A stretch of 64,000 nt of DNA from Narthecium ossifragum. Lineage: Eukaryota; Streptophyta; Magnoliopsida; Dioscoreales; Nartheciaceae. This document shows positions 11,086 through 21,555 of the stretch, piece after piece (positions within the stretch are counted from its first letter, which is position 1; each line of letters opens with the position of its first letter). The DNA is taken from positions 20,193,851-20,257,850 of the forward strand of contig OY986973.1 of assembly GCA_963920575.1 (NCBI GenBank), given 5' to 3'. The notes under the pieces are model-generated. The model worked only from the letters and a program-made list of their open reading frames with translations, was not told where the DNA came from and searched no databases. Both the position numbers and the translations under genes were made by a program.

Positions 11086-11490
11086 GCAAGATCACAATAA
11101 AAAGAGAAAAAGAAAATAGAATATTCGGAGAAACAACAATTGAAACGAAAACGTTTGAAGCAAAAAGGCTTAGCTGACTATGCAGGTCCGATCGGTCGGT
11201 TTCCAGTCCGATCGGTCGCTCCAGGTCGCAAGCTCCTTCACTCGAAGACCACTTCAAAGCAAATGGCGCAGTCCGATCGATCAGATTCAAGTCCGACCGG
11301 TCGCTCCAGGTGTCTGGCGAGTTGTGTTTTTCTTCAAGAAAAATTTATTCCCATGCTGCAAAAATTCCAGAAAATTGTCAGAAAAATCCTAAAAAATGTA
11401 AAATAAAGTAAATAAAAATAAAAATCTAACTATGCTTAGAAAAAGAATTAAGAGAAAATTAAATCGATACTCCGTTGTAAATCAAAAGAT

Positions 11491-11508
11491 TCCCCGGCAA
11501 CGGCGCCA
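11491..11508 (-). promoter_or_regulatory. Primer-binding site complementary to tRNA-Asp
   Basis: The plus strand reads TCCCCGGCAACGGCGCCA, identical to the 3' end of plant tRNA-Asp(GUC) including CCA. The minus strand is therefore the primer-binding site, five bases inside the right LTR. It fixes the element's orientation and its priming tRNA. Confidence 0.92.
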
Positions 11509-11513
11509 AAAAT

Positions 11514-12958
11514 TGATCGCTTACAAACGCGTCGTTAAAACGTTGCAAACTCAATCAAGAATAAAATTTATAAACCCTTATTCAAAATACTAAACTATGA
11601 GATAGAATAGTGATGAAATACGGGATCGAACCACAGGGAAAATTTTGATTACGAAGGAGAAATCAGAATTAAATCTCGAAACTCTAAATCTAAAGCGAAA
11701 AGGATTGATTTGGGATTTTGGAAACTGATTAATTAAAACTAATTTAAAAAGCGATGTAAAAAGATTGAAATATATTAATGAGAGAAGACCTAGGGATTAC
11801 TCAATCCACTTTAGTTTCACTTCCTTGTAGTCTCTAGTTATCCTCTTGTTTTCTTATCTACACATTATAGATTCACATCTTCTCAAGCTTACATGAATCC
11901 CTAAAAGAAGGAAAGTGTTTTCCAAAGGCATATTTTATCTTCGATTAGCATAGATTGTCTTCGGGGTAACCTTAGCACAAGCTATCTTCACTAAACATAA
12001 AATATCTCATCGGTTATTCACAAACCACATAAAAACCATCCTATATATCTCTACCATCAATCACCGAAATCAAGTAGGACTAAAAATACGTCAAGGAACT
12101 CTGTTCCCTCAACTCTTTTATCATTAAAACCAAATCTATAAGATCATGTCCAGAAAAAGAATACAAGATTCAACTAGAAAAATACAAGGAAGATCTACTA
12201 AAGCTTCATGAGATCCCTAAGTATAGAAATTAGCTACTCATCTTTGTGATGGAAGCCTTAGATTCGGTGAAGAACGATTGGGATCCACGTTGTAGCTCCA
12301 TCTTCTCCAGAGAATCCTCCAAACCCTAGTTCTCTCTTTTCTCTCTATGGGGACCTCCAATTTTCGGCCAGCAAACACCTTCTTATAGGTGTATTCCCGG
12401 AATTAGGGTTTTGGGTTGAGTTGAACCTCCAATGCAACTCGGATTTCCTAGTTCAATTCTGACAGCCTCTTCCGGTCGCGACTGGGTTCAACACGTCCGG
12501 AATTTAGAAATGTGCTCAACATGAAAGATGTAGATTAGGAAGTCTTCTATACTTTCCCAAAGATTTGACATTATTTGGACTTATCCGGAATATTTGGTGA
12601 ATATTCTCCTGAGCATTGACGGACCAGTCTCCCAGCATCTGTTTATCTTCATATTCTTGAAAACTACTATTACTCTGTCCAGAATCTCACGAAGTGTCAA
12701 ACATGAAAGTTGTTCCTATTGAAGTCTTATATAAGTCCCCCAAATTTCAGGAATTTAGGATTTATCTGAAGAATTTGGTGAATTCTTTTCAAACTGCCAG
12801 CGGAGCAGCGTAATTTCCACATATTAGTCCTTTTCTGTATTTTCTAACTTGAATCTTCATTAAACCTGAAATCAATTAACAGACTATCAACTATAAACAC
12901 TCTCGGGCTAACAAAGATAAATTAAGGGGTTTAATCATGAATATTTAGTGACTCATCA
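11514..12958 (-). repeat. 5' LTR of the gypsy-like element
   Basis: About 1445 bp, ending with TG/CA. It differs from the partner at 2067-3507 by scattered substitutions and a few small indels. It begins inside the LINE 3' region, next to ATGAG. Confidence 0.93.
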
Positions 12959-14952
12959 ATGAGCCCGAGGGCTAAAAATTTTATTTACAACACCCGAGCA
13001 AGGGCATGAAGCCCATCCTCGAGCCGCCAGTCAAAAATGGTGCGCTCAAATCTACACTGCTTTGCAACCTTGTCCGCCCTGACATTGGAGGACCTCGGTA
13101 TAAACAAAACTAAAACTGACTCGAAGGAATTCATAAGTCGCCAAATCGACCTAATAGTTCCTTGCAGCCCTTCGGGCCAAACTCTATGACCATTTACAAT
13201 ATCGACAACGTTCTTCGCATCTAACTCAATGACAATCTTGGCCCTTTGCTGTGCTTTGGACCATTCCAAACCTTTAAGGATCGCTGCGAGCTCAGCTTCA
13301 ACAATAGTCCCCGTTAGGAGGCACTCTCCGTGAACCCTTTCGCAACCCCCCAGGTTGTCACAGCCAATTACTCCAACATCAGAGTGATTGCTGTGGCAGT
13401 CTCGAGATGCATCAACCTGGCAAACCTGGTATCCCGCTTTGGTTGGTGGTTGGGCGGCAGTTGCTCCCTTCCCCAACGCTTCATCGACAAGTCGGGCTGC
13501 TCTCCATGCCAAGAACTCCGGCGAGTCATGCTTCCCTTCGAAAACTGAGAGATTGCAATCCTTCCATCCAAGCCAGAGCTCATAAGCTATATAGGCCTTG
13601 AGGGTGCGGATTTTCGGCTGGCTGGAGGATCGGAGAAGGGCTCCGACGGGGTTCTCAGCATCCCAGTTGCAGATTCCCACCCCAACTTGTTCCAAGAGCT
13701 TGTCAATGACACTCCTCATGGCAGGGCAGTCGAAGAGGACATGGGCGACGGACTCGCCACTCGCGCCGCAGCGGGGACACTCATGGTCAGGAGAGATACC
13801 CAGCTTCCACAGCTTCTCACGGACCGGTAGCTTCCCCCGCAAGGCCTTCCATATGAAGGTCTTCACGCGCGGGCTCACCGGTAAGCGCCCAACGTTGGAC
13901 TAGCATTCATCCGGAACATCGCGCGAGAGGAAACAGAAACGGTGCAACAGCATCTGGTAGGCTGAAGCAGATGTAACGGTGCCATCTTTGTTGAACTCCC
14001 ATCGCCAGTCATCTGTTGCTCCAATAGCCAGGTCTCCGATAGCCGCAACAAGGTCCGGATGAAACAGAGCATGTAGTTTCCTCCTATCCCAAGCTCCATC
14101 GGCTCTCAAGTTCCCCGCCATAAGATCATCGGCAGTGCATGCGCTATAGAGGGATGGGCATAGCCGGAGTGGCTCGTCCAAGACCCAGCTATCATCAAGG
14201 ACACTGACCTGGTTGTGCTCCCCCGGGCGCCACCTGATCCCTAGACTCAAGTCATCGACAGCAATGCAGATGGACTTCCAATGGTTGGATTCCCCCTGAA
14301 GGCCTCTAGCAGTTGGTAGAGCACCATCCCAACTGTATTTGGCTTTGGCTAGTTTGGTCCTGATCGAGAGCACCGGCTTCAAGAACACCTCTGCTCGCTT
14401 CAGCTTGAGGGCCCTTTGCCAAAGACTGAAGTCCCTAACGCCGAGGCCACCAACCTCTTTGGGTTTGCAAACATCACGCCAAGCCACCTGCCCGATCCCC
14501 CCTCTGCGGCCTTTCCACAGGAAGTTGCGACAAATTCTCTCTAGGCGCTTGATCACAGCTGCTGGGATAGAGGAGGTTGTCATCGCATAAACAGGGATGC
14601 CTTGGAGGACTGATTTCAGAAGAACTAGTCTCCCAGCTTCAGAAATCTTTTTCCCTTGCCAAGAGACAACTCTGCTTGCCATTTTGTCAACCAGGCTGGA
14701 GAAATCCGCGGTGCGGAGCTTCTTGTGGCTGATTAGTGCTCCAAGATAATTCCAGGTGCCCTTTGCTTCACCAACACCCAGGATTCCACGGATGGTAATT
14801 CTCCGGCTCTCGTCAACAACCTTCGAGAATCTGATGCTAGACTTTGAGGGATTCACCTCTAGGCCGCTCAAGAACTTGAAGTAGAGAAGCTTTTGCCTAA
14901 GCCGCCGGGCCTCCAAACAAGTGGCTCGAGTGACAATCAAACAGTTTGACAT
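12959..14952 (-). pseudogene. 5'-truncated LINE ORF2: RT C-terminal part, zf-RVT and RNase H
   Basis: The minus-strand frame from 14952 starts inside reverse transcriptase, after the catalytic YADD box (FLSGLEVNPSKSSIRFSKV). It continues through the typical plant LINE regions (TWNYLGALISHKKL, CRNFLWKGR, EVGGLGVRDF). A single in-frame TAG at 13900-13902 interrupts it, and it resumes with the zinc-binding zf-RVT domain (HECPRCGASGESVAHVLFDC) and a C-terminal RNase H. The RNase H keeps its four acidic residues in QVDASRD, EAELAAI, ELDAKNVV and RADKVAK. It ends at TAA near 12985. The catalytic RT half and ORF1 are missing, as is normal for 5'-truncated insertions. Its 3' end and poly(A) lie at 2047-2066, across the LTR element. 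I could not see a convincing LINE target duplication. Confidence 0.9.
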
Positions 14953-15106
14953 TGGAGTTTACAATAGAAAACATCTGAAGCACTTTCCAAGGTTTCACAC
15001 AAATACAAACATATGCAGGTGGTTTGTTTCCTTGTTTCCATTGGCACCCAAACCATGAAACAATACAAACATGAGAAAGAAAAATAAGGAGAAGAACGTC
15101 CACAAG

Positions 15107-15668
15107 TTACACAACCCAATAAAAAGCTAGGTTAATTTCTATAATGCATAACAATATCAAACTAATCCGGTATGTCTTGGCTCTAGATTTCAATTGACCA
15201 TTTTGCTTCTCAAGTATTGCAATTAGCTTGTCTTTATCATCAATCAAATTCTTCACAGCTTGTACATCTGTCATTGCCTTCTCCTCATTTGCTTGACAGG
15301 ATCCCAAAAATGCTTCCACTTTCTGCAGCTTATCTCTAAGTCCCTTGATGACAAAATCTACATAGGGCTCACACACACCTGGCTCAATCCACAAGAAGAA
15401 TTTGCATCCACCATGACTTTACAGTATAAAGAGGAAGATCAGTTGAGCGATTCCTAATTCCAATTAAAATTTATCAATAGCAGATAAGTAGCGAAATTAC
15501 TTGTTTGATTGCACAATTTATGAATCTCCTTCCAAGATTCTTCTTCGTCATTGAAACCCTTTGTTTGGCCTTCACCCCACAAAAACAGAAGTAATCACCC
15601 CCCCTCGAGGAGGCGAAGGAACCTCCACTGTGGTGGCTACTTCCCTGTGAAGAAGTTGGAGAAGACAT
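15107..15668 (-). pseudogene. GRF-type zinc-finger/coiled-coil/TM protein, copy 1
   Basis: Exon 1 runs from ATG 15668 to 15501. It has a Ser/Gly-rich start, then CFCGVKAKQRVSMTKKN and LGRRFINCA, the first half of a GRF zinc finger (CxCG...GRxFxxC), ending at a GTAAT donor. Exon 2, about 15415-15107, completes the finger (GGCKFFLWIEPG), continues with a coiled coil (LRDKLQKVEAFLGSCQANEE, LIAILEKQNGQL) and ends in a hydrophobic anchor (ISLILLCIIEINLAFYWVV). The layout matches the small plant proteins of the At4g04775 type. The acceptor is doubtful: the copy in the next element has TTGCAG, whereas here the aligned bases are GTAA, so splicing may fail. The gene sits between the LINE and the GC-rich right end of a Mutator-like element. 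Confidence 0.7.
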
Positions 15669-15699
15669 GGATCTTTGGGTTAAGGAGATGTAGCTCAAC

Positions 15700-16199
15700 T
15701 GTCACCTACGGACTGAAAGGGAGGAAAAACATTAGTAAGCCTACGTAAAAAATGCATTAAAAATTAAATTATTCGAATAAGTTCGAAGATGATGCACTGC
15801 TGTTAAATGAAATGCTAAACCAAAAAGACACCAAACTAAAAAAAGGAAACAACATAACATTTCCAAATTTGAAAGCAAAGCTGCCAATGATGGCCAAACA
15901 TAAATATCGGAATGAAAAAAGGCGCACGGTCTTAGCATCAAAGCTAGTACTTTTTAAGGAAACATACTCAAAAAACAATCAATAAGTATCGGATGAAGTT
16001 TAGCTATTGTTTTTGTGCTCTTGTATGAGGGAGTCTTCTACCCTTGAATTGCAGTCTACTATCCATTAACACAAAGACAATGGCTAAATTAACGCACCTC
16101 ATCAACCAGAAGAGAGGCAAGGCAAAGAGCTGCAGCGGAACAAATGTAACTGTTAGCAGCTCACAGCAATGGCGATCGTGATGTTCGACAAATCCGGCT
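15700..16199. other. Interior of first Mutator-like element, no gene seen
   Basis: AT-rich DNA 5' of the GRF gene. Short ORFs on both strands show no recognisable similarity. Confidence 0.4.
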
Positions 16200-17133
16200 T
16201 AGAGGCCATCTGGATCACCGGCGGTCATGGAAGCTCGAGGGTGGACGGGGCGATGGGAAGAAGCTCCGAGTTTGCGAAGAAGATCGAGCTCGAGGGCTGA
16301 CGGTGAGAGGGAGGACGGGGAAGAAGCTCCGAGTTTGAGGAAGAGGTCGACGGATGCCGAGGGCGACGTTGGTCGGCGGAGAAGCTGGTCAAGGGACCGG
16401 CGCTCCGGAGGAGATGAGGAGGGATGCCGAGGGCGACGTTGGTCGGCGACTGGGGTAGCGGGACCGGCGCTCCGGAGGAGAGTAGGAGGGATGCCAAGCC
16501 CACTGAAGCGTGCGCCATTGTCAAGGCGATGCTAGGAAGCTCGGGGTGGCGAGCTGGGGCCTGGGGGCGATGTCTAGGGCACGGGAGGATGGGGCGACGC
16601 GGCGGCAATCTCTAGGGCACGAGAGGATGCGGCAACGGCGCACGCTCAAGGGCACGGGAGGATGCAGCAACGGCGCACGCTCTAGGGCACGGGAGGACGG
16701 GGAGAGTTGGGTCTCGAGCTGCCGGTGGGTTCGGCGGAGAAGCTGGTTGTGGGACCGCCGCTCCGAGTTTGAGAAGAGGTCGAGGGATGCCGAGGGCGAC
16801 CTTGGTCGGCGGAGAAGCTGGTCGAGGGACGCTGGAGGAGAGATGCCGGGACACTGGAGGAGGGATGCCGGGACCGGCGCTCCGGAGGAGAGGAGGAGGG
16901 ATGTCGGGGCTCCGGAGGAGAGGAGGAGAGGAGGAGAGGAGGAGGATCGGAGGAGGGATGCTGGGACGCTGGAGCGTGCGTCGTTGTTGAGGCAATGTAA
17001 GAAGCTCGGGGGAGGAAGCAGGGAAGCATACCTAAAAGCCATGATTTTGATCGTGACCGTCCGATCGAATCGGACGGTCACGATTGGAGTTTGATGTAAA
17101 GACTTATAAAACTAGTTTTACCCTGAAAATTCC
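16200..17133. mobile_element. Right terminal region of a first Mutator-like element (MULE 1)
   Basis: A G+A/GC-rich subterminal block (16220-17000) contains repeated units around GGATGCCGAGGGCGAC and CTCCGGAGGAGA. It ends in a short palindrome (GACCGTCCGATCGAATCGGA), then CTAGTTTTACCCTGAAAATTCC at the terminus (17133). Read from the end, the terminus is GGAATTTTCAGGG, matching the style of the second element's GAAATTTTCTGG. The right end of the second element (22620-23086) has the same order of features: G-rich block, GACCGTCCGAT palindrome and AGAACTAGTTCTAT. I cannot find the matching left end; it may be lost or disrupted by the LINE at about 14950. Long ORFs here are composition artefacts. 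Confidence 0.65.
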
Positions 17134-17147
17134 ACTATATATATATA

Positions 17148-17600
17148 GAAATTTTCTGGATAGAACCAGTTCTATAGTGTTAGGGAGCGAACTTGTATCC
17201 TGACCATCGGACGGTCATGATCTATTTATCGTTATTAGGTATCATAGTGATACTTTAGTCCCGTCCTCTTTCTTCCCCGACCTCCCGCCGTCGTCCTCCC
17301 TTCTTCTCCCGTCCTCCCTTCTTCCCCGAATCGTCGCTTTCCTCCCTTCTTCCCCGACAACCCAGCCTCGTCCTCCCTTCTTCCCCGACAACCCAGCCCC
17401 GTCGTAGATCTCTCCAACCTCGAGCGCCGTCATAGCTCCATACCCGCTCGCTTCTTCGCCAACCCCATCGCCGACCTCCCAACGCCAACGGCGGCGTCGG
17501 CTTTGGCCTTTCGCCAAATCCTCCTTCCTTCCTCCCAACCCGATCCCCATCGCTGCCACCCCTTTTCCGTTGATCTCCACCACCACCCGTCTCAATCTCA
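17148..17600 (+). repeat. Left terminal inverted repeat of MULE 2
   Basis: Imperfect inverted match to 22480-23086. It includes the terminal GAAATTTTCTGG and, at its inner end, GCCTTTCGCCAAATCCTCC and CTTTTCCGTTGATCTCCACC, mirrored at 22500-22590. Confidence 0.8.
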
Positions 17601-18081
17601 TCTCATCACCACCTCAACCCATCATCTCCTTCCCTACACCGTCGGCATCACCCCCCAAGCCAGCAGCCGCTGCCAGCACCCCCATCGCACAGCTCCGTCC
17701 CCCGAGCTTCTTCCCCGACCTCCCGCCGCCACGCCCCGTCCTCCCTTCTTCCCACCCAACCCAGCGCAGCTCTCTCCAACCTCGAGCACCGTCGCAGCTC
17801 CTTACCCCGTCCTCCCTTCTTCCCACCCAACCCAGCGCAGCTCTCTCCAACCTCGAGCACCGTCGCAGCTCCTTACCCCTGAGCTTCTTCGCCATCGCCT
17901 CCCTCTTGCGTCTCGCCATCGGCATTGTCGACCTCCCAATGGCAGTGTCAGCATCGGCATCGGCCTTTCGCCAAATCCAGCATCTCGTTCCCTCCACCGT
18001 CGGCATCACCCCCAAGCCAGCAGCCACTGCCAGAACCCCCATTGCACAGCTCCATCCTCCTCGCCAGAAATCGCTTCGTTC
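17600..18081 (+). other. C/T-rich leader between left TIR and transposase start
   Basis: Contains a direct duplication of a segment including CGTCCTCCCTTCTTCCCACC and CTCGAGCACCGTCGCAGCTC (about 17740-17810 and 17810-17880). Overlapping plus-strand ORFs are Pro/Ser-rich by composition. It probably acts as the element's promoter and 5' leader. Confidence 0.45.
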
Positions 18082-19960
18082 ATGGACGACATGTGAGTAA
18101 AAAATGGCATTTCTTTTATGGATGCATGCATTGATCACTAGGTATCTCTTCATTATGATGAAGCATATGATTCCTACCATATTGTTGTACTCTTATAGAT
18201 GATGCAGTAGATCAATCTTTAATACAATTCATTGAAGTTTTTGTACACACTATGCTTCAATGTCAGCTATATGATTGATAACAACAAAATGTAGAAAATG
18301 TTGATTTTCCCTTTTGGATATCTAATATGAATCTAATCGTACATGCAATGTTCCTATTGTTTGAGTGCATTGGAAAGTAGTATTCTTCCAGATTTTTTTC
18401 CACTATAACTTATGCATTATAGTCCTTTCCACTATAACTTATGCATTATAGTCCTTTCCACTATAACTGTTGCATTGTTAATTTTTGTGCTCTAACACAC
18501 AAGCAGTCGCCCAGTTGACAGTGAAACATTACATCATGTATCAAGGGAGGTTGATGATGGCAGCCAAAGTGTTGAGAATTGTCACATGGATCATCCTCCT
18601 ACTATTTATAAGGGTGTTCCAAAGGTGGATTCTAAATTAATACCAACCATTGGTATGTCTTTTAGGACATTGGATGAGTGTGAAAGCTTCTATGGAAAAA
18701 ATGCGTATGCTGCTGGATTTGATTTTGCTGGAAGCACAAAAAAATATCAAATTGTCAAGGACACTGACGAAAGAGTGGTGAGCCAAAGGATCTTGGTTTT
18801 CTACAAGTATGGCAAGTGGCAAGATAGATCGATGATCAGAAAATGTGGCACGGTAAAGACTGATTGTAAGGCTATGGTGCGATTTAAGTTGGATATGGCT
18901 ACAAGACAATATATTGTGGGAAATTTGTGGAAGAACATAATCATGAGTTGTGCACCCCCAGTAGAAGACATTTTCTTAAAAATCGCCGAATAATACTTCA
19001 AGCCAGACAGAGTCTCTTTAAGGATCACCAGTCGGTGAACATCTATATTTCACAGACAATGGGAATCCTACGGAATGAGAGTGGAGGACATGACAAGATT
19101 AGTTTCATAAAAAGAGATGCTTGGAATTTGAAGAGGGACATGAGGGAAGAGGTTAGAGGGCACGATGCAGAGTTGCTGTTAGAAATTTTCAAAGGAAAGC
19201 AAAAAAAGAGTCCATGGTTTTTTAACAAGATTCTATATGATACGGAGGGCAAGCTGACACATTGTTTTTGGATGAATGTGCAGTCCAGATTGCAGTGCAA
19301 AAACTTTGGAGAAGTGTTAGCATTTGATACAACATATAACACTAACAAGTATTCTATGATTTTTGCACCATTTTCTGGAATAGACAACCACTTCAACACA
19401 GTGATTCTCGGATGAAGCCAACCAACTTATTGAATAGAAAAAAAGGTCTGAGTTAAGTTATGTAGTCAACCAACTTATTGATGAAGCACTTCATGGAGAT
19501 GAGACATTCTCATTCACCATGAGCACTTTACGTGATGCTTTGGAGGAAATTCAAAAGATGAAAGTAATAAAAAGGAAAGACAAAGCCGTGGATGTGGAAA
19601 CAATTGCGGAAAATGATGAAATTTCACAAGTATCCTCAAGTGTGGGAAAAAGGGTGGCTACTAGTGAGGTATGTATCAAGGAATCAAATATAACAAGACC
19701 CAAGGGGAGTGAGAAGCGCTTGAAGTCAACATTGGAGAAGCGGGTTGCAAAAGCTCGGCTTTGTAATTCTTGCAAGCAACGCGGAGTCAAACATGATAAA
19801 AGAAACTGCCCTCTACTCAATAAGTATAGAAAAACAAGCCCTTTACTTTTATATTATTTTAGAGGACTTCAATTGAAACTATTCTTTATTTTTTTCTTCT
19901 TTTTTTTGCAGGAAATCTATTATCGATATTGAGGAAACAAATGATGAAGAACTTGTGCAT
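18082..19960 (+). pseudogene. FAR1/FRS-type MULE transposase, internally deleted
   Basis: A short first exon (ATG 18082 to 18092, GT donor) joins in frame to an exon at 18507. Together they encode a FAR1 DNA-binding domain (MSFRTLDECESFYGKNAYAA; CGTVKTDCKAMVRFK). A one-base shift near 18920 moves the frame to EEHNHELC and onward to the start of the MULE catalytic domain (FGEVLAFDTTYNTNKYSMIF, with the first catalytic Asp). At about 19413 the frame stops, and the next coding-like segment (from 19519) is already the C-terminal tail with a zinc knuckle (CNSCKQRGVKHDKRNC). The region with the second Asp, the Glu and the SWIM domain is deleted; a repeated CAACCAACTTATTGATGAAG near 19418 and 19470 marks the scar. 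The protein cannot be catalytic. Intact relatives bind TIRs and excise the element, or act as phytochrome-A transcription factors. Confidence 0.85.
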
Positions 19961-20770
19961 GTTTTTGATTGACCCGTCATAGAGATTAACTACTCAGTAG
20001 TATATCCAGCTCTAATATTATGATTGCATGGTGAAGGAAAGCAGTTGCAAATATATTATCAATCCTGTATTTTACTGTAGTTATTGGTGAAGGAAAGCAT
20101 TTGCAAATGGCATTTCATATTTGTGTGAAGTAATTTATGCAAAATATTTTTTGCCAAGTTTTGATTGCATGGTGTCATCTCTTTGGTACTTGAGACATGA
20201 AGTTTTTCTTCATAATGCTTGTGCTTTTGGATCACCAAAAAGCTCGCATGTAAATATATTTTAGTAATACAATGATAAAATTGTAGAAATCATTCGCCTA
20301 CTCACTTTCTACAGCCGAGGTAAATTTGATGCAGGACAAACTATTATTCCCACAGAGATTGTTGTGGCTATTTTTCTCATGTCGTGATGTTGAATTATAC
20401 ATTTTGGAGCTAACTGGTTCTCTTTTATATATTTTGAGATGTTTGTCTTCATCTATGTCTATTCTGAAATTATAGGAGCTAATCCGTTCTTTATCCCTTG
20501 CCCTTTTTTAACTCTGTCATGATGTTGATTTTTTTAATTATTGAATGGGTAATATGGCAGCAAATATTAGAAAATAGCTACATCTGAGATGCTTAGAACA
20601 GAATATCGACACAAACTTGTATCTTTAACATGGTCTTTCCACCTTGGCTTGTTTATCCCTCGCCCTTTTTCCTTTTCATTCCAATGATGTGATTGGCAGA
20701 AGTAAAGTTCGGTAGGTTATGGGCATCTTTTCTCATTTGCATGTACTGATGCATCATGTCTTGCTAGCAG
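19961..20770. other. AT-rich DNA in MULE 2, no gene seen
   Basis: Transposase 3' UTR-like and intron-like sequence with a degenerate local repeat (GGTGAAGGAAAGCA...TTGCAAAT, about 20030 and 20088). Confidence 0.4.
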
Positions 20771-21268
20771 AAAGATGCAGCTTCCCATCAAGCAATTGAT
20801 GCTCCCCGCCGGCTGCTCCAATTTACTGTCCGAGATGCTATGAGGACTATGCAACCATCAAGTTCTAGAAATGAACCTGCTTTAAAGAGGCTTCGCTCTG
20901 TGGTTTCAACTTCCACCGCATATCCTACATTAGATGAGGTCTCTCAGAGATCAAGATCAGTTGTGAGAATGACGGGTGCAGTTTCAACAGCAATTAAAGC
21001 TGCTGCAGAAGCTGCTGAAGATGTAAGGGTTAGGTCTTCTGGAAATGTTTTTGATAGGTTACGCCATGTTACAGAGAGAACTGAGGCTATTAATCAGTCA
21101 TCTTCTGTGAGGGCATCCGTATTTGATGATGGAGAGTTTGAAGATTATGATCAAGTTCCAGGATCAAATAATGTGGAGTATTATCCAAGTAGTGATTATG
21201 ATAGAGACTTCATTGGGGACATGACAATGGCCCTGAAGTTTGTATTTGTTTGGAATTTTAATGGTTGA
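20771..21268 (+). pseudogene. Captured host-gene exon resembling a plant ZC3H14/Nab2-like RNA-binding protein
   Basis: After an acceptor (GCTAGCAG, 20770) an open frame reads RRLLQFTVRDAMRTMQPSSS, then ALKRLRSVVSTSTAY, AVSTAIKAAAEAAEDV, SGNVFDRLRHVTER and EDYDQVPGSNNVEYYPSSDY, ending at 21268. The order of SVVSTS, AAAEAAEDV and VFDRL motifs is what I recall from the middle of a plant nuclear protein with PWI-like/CCCH fingers that binds poly(A) RNA. That match is from memory and tentative. No start codon region, upstream exons or zinc fingers accompany it. It is in the sense direction behind the transposase, so it is either captured host sequence or a fused 3' part of the element's own transcript. 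Confidence 0.45.
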
Positions 21269-21555
21269 AGTTTGTATCTGTCTCTCAAGAATTGTATTTT
21301 AACTCCAGAGTTTGCTTGTAAGAACCACTTAGTTCTTTTAATTCATGACTGTGGAAATCAATGTCCTTGTGGTTAAGATTTATGTATTCCATAGTTGATA
21401 ATCAATGTTGTTCATCAAGCAAAATGTATGTGTGGAAATCAAACAATGTTGTTCATCAAGCAGTTACTACAAACGGTTAAGCAGCATACCCAAAGCAGCA
21501 TACAAATTTGCTATGACAATAATATAAAAAACAAATGTATACAAATTTGCTATGA

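Larger units (their letters stand above)
2067..12958 (-). mobile_element. Ty3/gypsy-like LTR retrotransposon, 10.9 kb, non-autonomous
   Basis: Two direct LTRs (2067-3507 and 11514-12958) begin TGATCGCTTAC and end GACTCATCA, flanked by a perfect 5-bp duplication ATGAG (2062-2066 and 12959-12963). Orientation is minus: the primer site lies next to the right LTR and gag reads leftward. The order on the minus strand is 5' LTR, tRNA-Asp primer site, gag with zinc knuckle, aspartic protease, an acidic ORF of unknown function, a long non-coding segment and 3' LTR. No reverse transcriptase, RNase H or integrase can be read. Gag and protease carry in-frame stops and a frameshift, so the element is dead and probably lost pol before decaying. 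The gag and protease resemble the Athila/Tat branch. LTR divergence by eye is roughly 3%, implying insertion on the order of a million years ago under a usual plant rate. Confidence 0.93.

Noticed and set aside
16225..17094. Several long overlapping ORFs (100-194 aa) on both strands
   Set aside because: They come from the GC-rich, repeat-built subterminal DNA of a Mutator-like element. The peptides are Arg/Gly- or Pro/Ser-rich, open in several frames at once and without domain motifs.
17503..18180. Pro/Ser-rich ORFs of 176-197 aa in MULE 2
   Set aside because: Open on both strands through simple C/T composition; the transposase start identified by splicing (18082) lies inside them in another frame.
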